From Gp6-AA40 sp035492455 (GTDB taxonomy: Bacteria; Acidobacteriota; Vicinamibacteria; Vicinamibacterales; UBA2999): 64,000 nt of DNA. Below are positions 9,866 through 18,748 of the stretch, piece by piece. How positions within the stretch are numbered: the first letter of the stretch is position 1; the number at the start of each line of letters is the position of its first letter. The stretch spans positions 1 to 64,000 of the forward strand of contig DATJJE010000074.1 in the NCBI GenBank assembly GCA_035492455.1, read 5' to 3'. Both the position numbers and the translations under genes were made by a program. The notes beneath the pieces were generated by a model. The model had not been told where the DNA came from. It did not search any database and saw nothing but the letters and a program-made list of their open reading frames with translations.

Positions 9866-12055
9866 ATGAAAATCACGGCCGCGATTGCCTTCCTGCTTCT
9901 CTTCACCTCTTTCGCCACGGCTCAATCGTCGAAGAATGGTTTTGAGCTCAAGACCGTCTCCACTCGTCCTGATTTGATCAGCGGCGGAGACGTGCTGGTG
10001 CAGGTGACGGTGCCGGCGACGATCGCTGCTGACAAGCTCGCGGTCACGGTAGACGGACGCGATGTGAGCGCTGACTTCAAACTGTCGCCGCATCCGAACA
10101 CGTTCGTCGGTCTGCTCAAGGACCTGCCGATCGGCAGGAGCGAGGTGGCGGCCGGCGCGAAAGGCCAGAAGGCTGCGGTTACGCTGGCGCTGACGAACCA
10201 TCCGATTGCAGGACCCGTGATGGGTGGCCCACATCAGGCGCCGTTCATCTGCGAGACGCAGGCGTTCGGCTTCGGCCAGCCGCTCGATGCTGATTGCAGC
10301 GTTGGCACGCGCGTCGACTATTTCTACCGCTCGAACGCCGCGCCGGCAGGTCCAAGCAACGTCGCCGTACAGCCGGGCGCCGACGTACCGCAGGCACAGC
10401 AACAGCAGCCCAATCCCTTCAAGCCGTTCAACCCGAACGGCCCGAAGCCCGCCGATCTCGCCATGACGACGACGCTCGACGGCAAAACGGTGCCGTACAT
10501 CGTTCGCCGTGAGATGGGGACGATCAATCGCGCGGTGTACGCGATCGCGTTCCTGCACGAGCCGGGCACGCCGCTGCCCACGCCGTTGGCGCAGAACAAC
10601 GGCGCCTGGAACGGGCGGCTGATTTACAGCTTCGGCCCAGGATGCCAGGCGGGATATCACCAGGGACGCAATCTCGGGGGCCTTGCGGGCAACAGGAGCT
10701 TCCTCGAGGAAACACAGTTCGGTGACTACGGAATTGCGAAGGGTTATGCGCTCGCCTCGTCTTCGCTGAACTCCTTCGGCACGAATTGCGGCGACGTCAT
10801 CTCGGTCGAGACGATGATGATGGTAAAGGAGCACTTCATCGAGGAGTTCGGCGCCCCGCGATGGACGATCGGAAGCGGACGCTCCGGTGGATCGATGCAG
10901 CAGCATCTCATCGCCAACAACTATCCAGCGTTGCTCGATGGGCTGATTCCGACGGCCGCCTTCGCCGACACGATTACGTTCATGAACCATCTGTTCGACT
11001 GCGAGCTGCTCGAACACGCGTTCAAGACATCGGCGCTGATGTGGAGCGACGAGCAGAAGGCGGCGGTTTCAGGCGAGGCGAACTGGCAGTACTGCGCGAA
11101 GAACGGCACGGCGTATCCGCTGCTGCGTGTGATCAATTGCGATCGGATGGCGATCCCCGCCGATCTCGTCTACGACCCGCAGAAGAACCCGAAAGGCGCG
11201 CGCTGTACGTATCAGGACAACACGGTCAACGTGTTCGGCCGTGACCCGAAGACGGGCTTTGCGCGCAGGCCGTTCGACAACGTCGGCATTCAATACGGCC
11301 TCAAGGCATTCAACGAAGGGAAGATCAGCTTCGAGCAGTTCGTCGATCTGAACGCGCGCATCGGGGGACACGACATCGACGGCAATGTCGTCGCGCAGCG
11401 TACCGCTGCGGATCCGGAAGCGCTGCGCATCGCCTACCAGACCGGTCGGGTGAACGACACGAGCAAAGGGATGGCGATGGTGCCGATGATCGACGTGCGG
11501 CCGTACACGGAAGGAACCGGCGACGTGCACGATACGGTGAACACGCACATCACGCGCGCGCGGCTCGTCGCCGCCAACGGCACATCCGCCAACCAAGTGC
11601 TGCACACCTACGAGCCGGGCACGCCGATTCAGAAGGTTCAGGCAGACAACCTCGCGGAAATGGAGCAGTGGGTGGCGAACATCGCGAAGGACACAGCTCC
11701 CGCGAAGAGCCAGCTCGAGAAGGTCATCCGCAATAGGCCGACCGGCGTATCCGACGCCTGCTATACCAAGGACGGGCAGAAGATCACCGACATGCAGCGC
11801 TGCGCGCAGATGTTCCCGATCTATTCGAACCCGCGGCTCAACGCGGGTCTGCCGCTCGGCGCGACGACGCTCAAATGCGAGCTGAAGTCCGTTGACAAGA
11901 AGGATTACGCGCGGCCGCTCACCGACGCGCAGCTGTCTGCGCTCAAGGCTGCATTCCCGGCCGGAGTCTGCGATTACAGCAGGAAGGGCGTATCCGTTCG
12001 CCCACCTGACACGTGGCTGTCGTACGGCGACGGCGATTCAACGCGCACGCATTGA
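9866..12055 (+). CDS. Secreted DUF6351 family protein (alpha/beta-hydrolase-like), copy B
   Basis: A 729-residue paralogue of the protein at 1149-3356. The start was placed at ATG 9866 (MKITAAIAFLLLF), which gives a clean signal peptide; an ATG at 9857 is also possible and no strong ribosome-binding site decides. It carries the same GSGRSGGSMQQ nucleophile-like motif, the TIGRMEMV-type hydrophobic framework and many shared cysteines, and ends with a CDYSRKGV block like copy A. It lies downstream of the second TonB receptor on the same strand. A periplasmic or surface esterase acting on the receptor ligand is an inference from context. Confidence 0.85.
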   Translation: MKITAAIAFLLLFTSFATAQSSKNGFELKTVSTRPDLISGGDVLVQVTVPATIAADKLAVTVDGRDVSADFKLSPHPNTFVGLLKDLPIGRSEVAAGAKGQKAAVTLALTNHPIAGPVMGGPHQAPFICETQAFGFGQPLDADCSVGTRVDYFYRSNAAPAGPSNVAVQPGADVPQAQQQQPNPFKPFNPNGPKPADLAMTTTLDGKTVPYIVRREMGTINRAVYAIAFLHEPGTPLPTPLAQNNGAWNGRLIYSFGPGCQAGYHQGRNLGGLAGNRSFLEETQFGDYGIAKGYALASSSLNSFGTNCGDVISVETMMMVKEHFIEEFGAPRWTIGSGRSGGSMQQHLIANNYPALLDGLIPTAAFADTITFMNHLFDCELLEHAFKTSALMWSDEQKAAVSGEANWQYCAKNGTAYPLLRVINCDRMAIPADLVYDPQKNPKGARCTYQDNTVNVFGRDPKTGFARRPFDNVGIQYGLKAFNEGKISFEQFVDLNARIGGHDIDGNVVAQRTAADPEALRIAYQTGRVNDTSKGMAMVPMIDVRPYTEGTGDVHDTVNTHITRARLVAANGTSANQVLHTYEPGTPIQKVQADNLAEMEQWVANIAKDTAPAKSQLEKVIRNRPTGVSDACYTKDGQKITDMQRCAQMFPIYSNPRLNAGLPLGATTLKCELKSVDKKDYARPLTDAQLSALKAAFPAGVCDYSRKGVSVRPPDTWLSYGDGDSTRTH

Positions 12056-12078
12056 AGCGCGTAGCTGAAGGCCCGCTT

Positions 12079-12843
12079 CTACGAAGGCGCAGGCACAGGT
12101 CGCCGTGTCCTGATGTCGACCAGCACCTGCAGCAGCGTATCGATCTCGTCCTGTGACCCGACGTGGAAGCGGGCGCCGGACTCCGGCGCCGCGCCCACCC
12201 GGATCGTCAGCAGCTTTTCCGGATAGGGGGACGCAAATGCGTCCTCATCTGTCGCATCGTCCCCAACGTAGATGGCGCTGTCGCACGCAAACCATCGGCA
12301 GGCCTGCTGCAGCGCCACACCCTTGTTGCCTGCACCACGCGGCAGCAGGCTGACGGCCTCGGCGCCGCCAAGCGCTCTCGCATCGGGAAGCGCGGCGACC
12401 ACGCGATCGATGGCCTCGACCGCGTGCCGTTTGTCACGTGCGTTGCGGTAGTGGATGGTGAGCGAGTAGCGCTTGTCTTCGATGAGAATGCCGGGATCGT
12501 CCGGCAGCAATCGCTGCAGATGTGCGGCCCATTCCCGCGCCGGCGTCGGTGAAACAACGCCAGGCGGAGGTGGCTCGAGGCCGTGGTTACCGAACAAGTA
12601 CCACACAGGGACGCCTTCCAGACGCTTCGACAAGTCGTCGAGCGCACGGCCGGAGATGATCACACATGGATAGAGCTGCGCGGCTCGGGTCAGAAGCTGA
12701 CGGGTCGTGTCGCGCATGCGCGGCGCCGAGGGGGTCGACGCGATCGGCACCAGCGTTCCGTCGTAGTCGAATGCGAGCAGGACATTCGCGTCCGCAAAGG
12801 TCCGCAGCAGCTCGCGCTGCCGATCGTGAAGAATTGTCTGCAT
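12079..12843 (-). CDS. otsB: Trehalose-6-phosphate phosphatase
   Basis: This 254-residue HAD-family enzyme removes phosphate from trehalose 6-phosphate, the second step of the OtsAB pathway. Motif I is FDYDGTLVPI near the N-terminus, SGR follows in motif II, and GDDATDEDAF forms the C-terminal metal-binding motif. The ATG at 12843 leaves one base between this gene and the stop of the upstream antiporter-OtsA gene, so the two are translationally close. The length is usual for bacterial OtsB. A longer frame upstream of this ATG overlaps the preceding gene and is not supported by homology. Confidence 0.95.
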   Translation of the reverse strand: MQTILHDRQRELLRTFADANVLLAFDYDGTLVPIASTPSAPRMRDTTRQLLTRAAQLYPCVIISGRALDDLSKRLEGVPVWYLFGNHGLEPPPPGVVSPTPAREWAAHLQRLLPDDPGILIEDKRYSLTIHYRNARDKRHAVEAIDRVVAALPDARALGGAEAVSLLPRGAGNKGVALQQACRWFACDSAIYVGDDATDEDAFASPYPEKLLTIRVGAAPESGARFHVGSQDEIDTLLQVLVDIRTRRPVPAPS

Positions 12844-12844
12844 C

Positions 12845-15601
12845 CTAAATCGCCGTGTCCTCCCATCCGCCCACCGCGTAGTGGAGCGGCCGCGTCCAGA
12901 GGCTCTCGAGACCTTCGAGAATGTCCGATGCCCACCCGAACACGTTGCGTCCCGCGACGACGCGGCGAAGCGCGCGCATCCGCGCCCGGCGCTCGTCCGG
13001 TCGCATGTCGATGGCCAGCGCGAGTGCGTCAGCGAATCCATCGACGTCGTACGGATTGATGATCAACGCCTCCTGCAACTCCTGCGCCGCGCCTGCCATC
13101 GCGCTCAGCACCAGCACGCCATCTTCATCCTCACGTGCCGCGACGAACTCCTTCGCGACGAGGTTCATGCCGTCGTGCAGCGAGCTGACGATGCAGAAGT
13201 GCGCGAGGCGATAGAGTGCCACAAGGCTCTTGATGCCGAGCGGAGCCGTTTCGTAGACGATGAGAGGTGCGCCGCCCTCGACGAGGTGCCGTTCGTTGAC
13301 CTCGCGGATGCGCGCGGCAATCTGCGTCTCAATTTCCGCGTAGCCGTGCAGGTGGGAGCGCGAGGGAACGCCGATCTGCACGAATGTCAGCCGTCCGCGC
13401 AGCTCCGGGCGGCGCGTCATGAGCAGGTCGAGCGCAGCGAGCCGCTCCGGAATGCCCTTGGTGTAGTCGAGTCGATCGACGCCGATGCCGATGATGGGCG
13501 CGTCGAGCTTCAAGAGATGATGCAGCCGATGCTGCTCAGCCACCAGCGCCTCCGCAGCGCCGATCTCCTGGATACGGTCGTAGTCGACGCCAATCGGCAC
13601 GGAGACGACAATCGTCGGCCGCCCGTTCACCCAGATGCGTGACGCTTCCATGTCCACTTCCGCGCCGAGCTCTTCCTCGGCCGCCTGAACGAAGTTGTGT
13701 CGATCGCGTTCGAGTTGAAAGGCGAGGAGGTCGTTGGCCGCGAGCCCTTCGAGCAGCTCCGCCCGCCATGGGCAAATCCGCAGCCGATCAGGATGTGGCC
13801 ACGGAATGTGCCAGAACAAGGCGGTCCGCACGCTCGGATGGCGCGCGCGCAACGACGGTGCGACAAGCGCCAGGTGATAGTCCTGGAGAAACACCGGCGT
13901 GTCGGAGCCGTCGAGCTCCTGGTCGATGGCCGCTGCGAATCGCTCGTTGACGTCCTTGTAGGCGGCCCACTCTTCGCTGCGAAAGCGCGGCCGCACATCG
14001 ACCACGTGGCAGAGCGGCCAGAGTCCTTCGTTCGCGAAGCCACCGTAGTAGGCGGAGAACGTTGGCTCCTCGAGCCACAACCGTCGCAATGCATACGACG
14101 GATGTTCAGGAGGCACGAGCACTTTATCCGCATCGTCGACGACGAGACGATCGGCAGAGCCGGCGCCGTGCGCGATCCACGTGCCGCCCCGCTCACGCAT
14201 CAGCGCGTCAAGGGCAACGGCAACGCCGCCCGTGGCGGTCGTCCACGTCACGCTGCCGTCCTCTCGACGCACGTGGAGATACGGTTCCCGATTCGAGACG
14301 ACGAGCAGAGGACGACGGGTACGCGCTTCCTGTTCACCAGCGCGCGCCAGACCACGACGAAAGAGCATCGGGCCCATCAGCTCGTGGATCGGAATGAGTG
14401 CAATGAGCAGGGTTTGCAGCTCGGTACCCCACCCGGGGAACTCCGAGGCGACCACCGACGCGAGGCCAACCGTAATGCCGGCCTGCGAAATGAGTCCCGT
14501 CCACGCATATTCGCCGACATGGCGCTCGATCGCCGATGCTCTGAGCCCCGCGCGTGTGCCGATCCGGAGAAGAACTGTTCGAACCGCGGCGAGCGCCACC
14601 GCGACCGGCCATACGGTCATCAACGTGTCCACGCGGAGGGATGAACCGATCGCCACGAAGAAGATGACGAGCACGGGGGGCGCGCCGCGTTGCACGGCGC
14701 TTCGCAGTGCATCGCCTTGTGCGACGGACAGGTTCTCGATCACGAGGCCCGCCGCAACGGCGGCGAGCAGCGGCTCGAACTGCTGCGTCGAGCCGACCTG
14801 GCTGAGCAGCGCGCACATCGCGAGCAGCGCGAGCGTCACTTGCCGCCCGACATACCGCAGATATAAGGCGAATATGGCGCCGACGAGGGCTCCGAACGCG
14901 AGCGCGCCACCCGTCTCCCATGCGAAGCGAACGAGCAGGCTCGGCCCCGCCGCATCGGGCCTGAAGGTGGCGCGAGCCAGCTGCATCGAGAAGGAGAAGA
15001 GCACGAGCAACACGAGATCGGCAAGCACGACGACCGCGAGCACGAGCTCGCTGAGCCGGCCGCGAGCGTGGGTTTCAGTTGTCACCGCCGCGGTCATCGT
15101 CGGCGAGACGCTCGCAACCATGATGGCCAGCAGCAAGACCATGACCGCGCGCTGCACGCCGGTGCTCTCCGGCGAGACCGGCAGCCACGGCCACGCAATC
15201 CAAAGGAGCAGCGCGATCCCAACACTGACGGTGATGAGCGTGGCGGCCGTAAACCGCGCAATCGCCGCGAGTCGGCTGCGGAGACGCTCGAGGCTGATCG
15301 TCAGGCCGGCGACAAGCGCGATAAGGGTCGTAGCGATACCGTTGATGGCCTGCAACTGCGACGTCATCGGCGCGGTAATGACGTTCCCCACGAATGGGCC
15401 GACGAGGATCCCGAAGATCAGATAGCCGGTGAGCCGCGGCAGCTGAAACCGGCGGAGAAGGTCGCCGGTGATCCAGGCACCGAGGAGCGTGAAGCCGAGC
15501 GCAAGCGCCGTGCCGGCGTACGGCACACCTCCGGTCTCGCCGAGTGCGTGTACGGACGCAACCGCCGCGACACCCAGTGCCAGCGCGCCGGCGCGCCTCA
15601 T
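12845..15601 (-). CDS. otsA: Fusion protein: CPA2/Kef-like cation:proton antiporter domain plus trehalose-6-phosphate synthase
   Basis: One uninterrupted 918-residue frame joins two normally separate proteins. Residues 1 to about 415 are a polytopic membrane domain with a dozen hydrophobic segments and Kef/CPA2-like features (GYLIFGILVGPFVGN, SPTMTAAVTTETHARGRLSE, VLADLVLLVLF). From about 427 to 915 it is a GT20 trehalose-6-phosphate synthase. Catalytic positions match E. coli OtsA: Arg438 in SNRE, Asp574 in QDYHL, His598 in WHIPWP, Arg710 and Lys715 in DRLDYTKG, Asp810 and Glu818 in HDGMNLVAKE. The ATG at 15601 overlaps the upstream stop as ATGA. The synthase would be tethered to the inner membrane, which could couple ion flux to osmolyte synthesis; that coupling is inference. 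Confidence 0.9.
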   Translation of the reverse strand: MRRAGALALGVAAVASVHALGETGGVPYAGTALALGFTLLGAWITGDLLRRFQLPRLTGYLIFGILVGPFVGNVITAPMTSQLQAINGIATTLIALVAGLTISLERLRSRLAAIARFTAATLITVSVGIALLLWIAWPWLPVSPESTGVQRAVMVLLLAIMVASVSPTMTAAVTTETHARGRLSELVLAVVVLADLVLLVLFSFSMQLARATFRPDAAGPSLLVRFAWETGGALAFGALVGAIFALYLRYVGRQVTLALLAMCALLSQVGSTQQFEPLLAAVAAGLVIENLSVAQGDALRSAVQRGAPPVLVIFFVAIGSSLRVDTLMTVWPVAVALAAVRTVLLRIGTRAGLRASAIERHVGEYAWTGLISQAGITVGLASVVASEFPGWGTELQTLLIALIPIHELMGPMLFRRGLARAGEQEARTRRPLLVVSNREPYLHVRREDGSVTWTTATGGVAVALDALMRERGGTWIAHGAGSADRLVVDDADKVLVPPEHPSYALRRLWLEEPTFSAYYGGFANEGLWPLCHVVDVRPRFRSEEWAAYKDVNERFAAAIDQELDGSDTPVFLQDYHLALVAPSLRARHPSVRTALFWHIPWPHPDRLRICPWRAELLEGLAANDLLAFQLERDRHNFVQAAEEELGAEVDMEASRIWVNGRPTIVVSVPIGVDYDRIQEIGAAEALVAEQHRLHHLLKLDAPIIGIGVDRLDYTKGIPERLAALDLLMTRRPELRGRLTFVQIGVPSRSHLHGYAEIETQIAARIREVNERHLVEGGAPLIVYETAPLGIKSLVALYRLAHFCIVSSLHDGMNLVAKEFVAAREDEDGVLVLSAMAGAAQELQEALIINPYDVDGFADALALAIDMRPDERRARMRALRRVVAGRNVFGWASDILEGLESLWTRPLHYAVGGWEDTAI

Positions 15602-16602
15602 GCCGCGGCGTCTCCCGCGGAGAGCGCCGCCATCATCGACGAAACGATGGTGCCGACCACAACGATGGTGACAATCGGCGCGAATGCATCGCCGAACGCG
15701 CGCACGGTGTTCAGCGCAAAGGCAACACCGAAGGCGCCGGGTATCAGTAGTTGACGTCCCGCTGAATACGGTGCGTCGGGAACAATCCGACGGGCGATCC
15801 AGCGCCCGCCAAGCTTGCCGGTCGTGCGCAGCACTGCGTATGCCGCTCCGACGGCAACAGCAGGGACTGAGTAGTCCGCATGCGCTCCCGCGAGAATGAG
15901 CACGAGCGCCAGCAGCGAGTCGGCCACGTACGTGAGGTCGCGAAGAATGTTCTCGCGCACGACAGTCGCCGACAGCCGCCAGCACGCGCCTGCCGCGGCG
16001 CCGCAGAGGAGCGCGGACATCGACAGATAATCGGCGGCGCCGCCGAGCAGCAACGCGCCGGCGAACGTCGAGACGCGTTGTTCGTCGGCCCTGGAGGCGC
16101 GCGACAGCAGCAGCCAGGTGGCAGCGGCGACAAGGGCGGCAACGCCGATCATCTGCAGCGTGATCAGAAGCGCCCCGCGGAGGGTCATCTCTCGCAGGTA
16201 GGCCAGCAGGATTCCGCCCGCGACGACTGGCAGGATCGTGTCGTCTGTACCGGCGGAGGTCGCTGCGGCAATACCGAGCGCGATTGCCATCAGCGTCCAG
16301 GCAGGAAATGTCGCCGTGGTTGCCGCGGCAGGCGGAATGAGCACGAACGCGCCGGCAACGACAATCCCGGTGATCGCGGAGCCGATCGCACCGGCTGTCG
16401 TCAGACGTCTCGGCGTGTCGATTGGGTGTCCGCGCAGAACGGCAAGGCTTGCAAACACGGCCAGCGCCACGGGTACTGCAGGGTCAAGAAACGTCAGAGC
16501 TGGCCGCGTCAGAATGGCCAGGCCATGCGGTCCGACCGCGGCGCCCGAAAGCAGCAGCATCGACGGCACGACCATGGCAGTGATATCGCTGCGGGTTGTC
16601 AT
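15598..16602 (-). CDS. Polytopic membrane protein, Kef/CPA-like antiporter-type
   Basis: This 334-residue protein is almost wholly hydrophobic, with roughly ten membrane segments. Its N-terminus (LLLSGAAVGPHGLAIL) resembles the first helices of CPA-family cation/proton antiporters, and its length is shorter than a full 12- to 13-helix antiporter. It overlaps the upstream PDZ gene and the downstream antiporter-OtsA gene by four bases each, so the three are certainly translated from one message. It may form a heteromeric transporter with the antiporter half of the fusion. No catalytic acidic pair is obvious, so the transport assignment is tentative. Confidence 0.6.
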   Translation of the reverse strand: MTTRSDITAMVVPSMLLLSGAAVGPHGLAILTRPALTFLDPAVPVALAVFASLAVLRGHPIDTPRRLTTAGAIGSAITGIVVAGAFVLIPPAAATTATFPAWTLMAIALGIAAATSAGTDDTILPVVAGGILLAYLREMTLRGALLITLQMIGVAALVAAATWLLLSRASRADEQRVSTFAGALLLGGAADYLSMSALLCGAAAGACWRLSATVVRENILRDLTYVADSLLALVLILAGAHADYSVPAVAVGAAYAVLRTTGKLGGRWIARRIVPDAPYSAGRQLLIPGAFGVAFALNTVRAFGDAFAPIVTIVVVGTIVSSMMAALSAGDAAA

Positions 16603-17924
16603 CGTTGAAGTGCCACGACGCGATGTGATGTTCCACGGCGCACGGCAACCATCAACAGGTCACCGTGCCCGATCGACCCAAAGGTGTAGCGCACCTGCGC
16701 CGGTGTCGGCGCATCAACGCTGCCGATGGTCGTGATGACGTCACCGGCGACCACTCCCGCGTCGTCGGCCGCCGAACCGCGGGCAACGCTCATCACTTCC
16801 GCGCCGGTGCCCGGAGCCCGCCGCATCGTCAATCCCAGTGTTGCTGCGGACGTCCGCGGTGCAGACGCAGGCACGGTGAGCTGCGCGATGTGCTGCGTTC
16901 CCAGTCGTGTGAACGTGAGTCTCACCGTGTCGCCGCCGCCGATCCCCGCAGCGCTGACGAGCCACTGCCGCGGCGTCGTAATTGGCGCGTCGTTGACTCC
17001 CTGAATGACATCTCCAGGCTGAATGGTCGATGCCGCGATGCCGGCGGGATCAACCCACGTGACGATCACGCCCGCTTCCGCGCCCGCGGCGACTGCAAGG
17101 CGTGCGGTCAACTCGTCTGCCTCGATGCCGAGGTCGGCAGGCGGCTTCTGTGGTTTTTCGAGCGTTTGTTCAGCGGTGGCGAGCAGCAGACGCGCGGGCA
17201 CGATGGCAAGACCGCGCTCACGGGAGGCGACGACGCCCATCAGTTCGCCTTGCTCCGTAAACACCAGGGCGCCCTCCGACAACGGGACGTCAATAGGCAG
17301 CGCCCACACGGGACTCGACCAGTAGGGATCGTCGATTGGTGCGAGGGAACCGACGAACGCGGGCTGGAGCGAAATGCCACGCGGTGATGTGGTGGTGGCG
17401 AGTACGTAGCGCGGTTGATCCAGATCGCGCGGCGACCAGAAGATGGGGAGCGCGGGCTTGTCGGTCGTTTCGGTTTCGATGAGCGTCAGGCCCGACCCAC
17501 GGTCCTGCCCCACGATTCCGAGTGGCGAAAGACCCGCGCTGCGCACCGCGGATCCGATAACGGCAACGGCGAGATCGTCGCGGATACGAAGCGCCGCAGC
17601 ACGGTCCGGCCAGCCGGTTCGGTCGCTTCCTGGTCGGTCGGCGACGAGCGTCACCGGGACGAGAGAATCGGAGAGCCGTTCGCGAAGCTCGGAGACGCGG
17701 CCTGCGAGATCTGCGAACGTTGGTGGACCAGTGAGCTGATCAAGGAGCGGCGGCACAGGACTGACCACTGCGGGCCGATCGGGGAACCGCACCCGCGCCA
17801 GCGTCCACAGCGTAATGACGGCAAGTAATGCCGTCAGCAGGAGCCGCCGCGTCTCACGCGAGAGCCGCGGCCGGTACGCAGTGGTCGGCGTCGTATCGAC
17901 GAGATCGGTGGTTTGATGCAGCAC
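16599..17924 (-). CDS. Membrane-anchored degenerate trypsin-like (HtrA/DegP-type) protein with two PDZ domains
   Basis: The 441-residue protein starts at a GTG. A single membrane anchor lies at about residues 27-45, followed by a region shaped like a chymotrypsin-fold domain and then two PDZ domains (about 255-345 and 355-440, with VDPAGIAASTIQPGDVIQGV and VARGSAADDAGVVAGDVITT). Where HtrA proteases have GNSGGP, this protein has PLSEGALVF, so the serine motif is lost and no catalytic triad is evident. It is probably a pseudoprotease that senses or scaffolds in the periplasm. It is first in the antiporter-trehalose operon and overlaps the next start by four bases. Confidence 0.75.
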   Translation of the reverse strand: MLHQTTDLVDTTPTTAYRPRLSRETRRLLLTALLAVITLWTLARVRFPDRPAVVSPVPPLLDQLTGPPTFADLAGRVSELRERLSDSLVPVTLVADRPGSDRTGWPDRAAALRIRDDLAVAVIGSAVRSAGLSPLGIVGQDRGSGLTLIETETTDKPALPIFWSPRDLDQPRYVLATTTSPRGISLQPAFVGSLAPIDDPYWSSPVWALPIDVPLSEGALVFTEQGELMGVVASRERGLAIVPARLLLATAEQTLEKPQKPPADLGIEADELTARLAVAAGAEAGVIVTWVDPAGIAASTIQPGDVIQGVNDAPITTPRQWLVSAAGIGGGDTVRLTFTRLGTQHIAQLTVPASAPRTSAATLGLTMRRAPGTGAEVMSVARGSAADDAGVVAGDVITTIGSVDAPTPAQVRYTFGSIGHGDLLMVAVRRGTSHRVVALQR

Positions 17925-18031
17925 CCGTTGTTCTGACGATACGCGGTCTGGTACATCGGCCGGAATACAGCCGACACACGACGTTTCCGCTCGAGCTTGG
18001 GAGCCCGGCGCAAAAATACAGTCAGTGGGGG

Positions 18032-18499
18032 ATGCCGTCGAAGCCTACCACGCATGGACACTGGGAGTACGAGCGTGGGTCCACGCCCGTTTTCCTATTC
18101 ATGTCGCCCGAACCTCTGCCGTCGGAAGTCGCAGTATTCATCGGCGAGCATCTGCTGACCATTGATGAGATCGAAGCGCTAAACGCCATGAGGGACGCGC
18201 CGGGCCGATGGTGGGATGCCAAGCTGATGTGTCGCGAATTGGGTGTGCCACTCTCAACAGCCCGCTTCATCCTTGATCACCTGGCGGCTCTCAACCTCTT
18301 GGACATCAGGGTGAGCGACGAGGTGCGTTACAGGCTTCAACCCGGCACTCCCGAGCTGAACCAGATCGTCTGCGGACTCGTCTCGGTCTATCGAACGAAC
18401 CGCGATGTGGTCGTGCGCGCTATCGCACGCGTCGCCAGGCGCGGTGTTCTCGACTTCGCTGACGCGTTCAAGCTACGAAAGAACGATGGGAACCGCTGA
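18032..18499 (+). CDS. Small protein with winged-helix-like domain
   Basis: A 155-residue soluble protein. The region around residues 45-115 (RWWDAKLMCRELGVPLSTARFILDHLAALNLLDIR followed by YRLQP) has the helix-turn-helix and wing pattern of a winged-helix DNA-binding domain. The ATG at 18032 was chosen because it gives the shortest frame that keeps the full fold; ATG 18101 is an alternative and neither has a good ribosome-binding site. Its end overlaps the next start, so it is co-translated with two small membrane proteins. A regulatory role is likely but the target is unknown. Confidence 0.55.
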   Translation: MPSKPTTHGHWEYERGSTPVFLFMSPEPLPSEVAVFIGEHLLTIDEIEALNAMRDAPGRWWDAKLMCRELGVPLSTARFILDHLAALNLLDIRVSDEVRYRLQPGTPELNQIVCGLVSVYRTNRDVVVRAIARVARRGVLDFADAFKLRKNDGNR

Positions 18500-18746
18500 G
18501 ACGATTTATCTGCTCTGCGCCGCAACGAGCCTGGTTGCCGCGTTCATGCTGCTGCGCTACTACCTCCGGCGGCGCACCCCGTTGCTGCTCTGGAGCTTCA
18601 TCGGCTTTCTCGGCCTGGCGGTAAACAACGTTCTCGTCTTCCTCGATCTCGTCATCTATCCCTCAATCGATATGTCGCTCGCCCGTGCGACCGCGAGCGC
18701 CCTCGCCATGCTGGCGCTCGTCTACGGCCTGATATGGGAGGCGTAG
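18486..18746 (+). CDS. DUF5985-like small membrane protein, first of a pair
   Basis: This 86-residue protein has three hydrophobic segments separated by a short basic loop (RYYLRRRTP). It begins inside the end of the preceding gene, 14 bases before its stop. A similar-sized membrane protein follows at once. The pair matches the layout of DUF5985 proteins as I recall them; function is unknown. Confidence 0.7.
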   Translation: MGTAETIYLLCAATSLVAAFMLLRYYLRRRTPLLLWSFIGFLGLAVNNVLVFLDLVIYPSIDMSLARATASALAMLALVYGLIWEA

Positions 18747-18748
18747 GG

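Noticed and set aside
15602..15985. N-terminal extension of the antiporter-OtsA protein
   Set aside because: The upstream residues are arginine- and cysteine-rich and overlap the preceding antiporter gene; ATG 15601 with an ATGA overlap is better.
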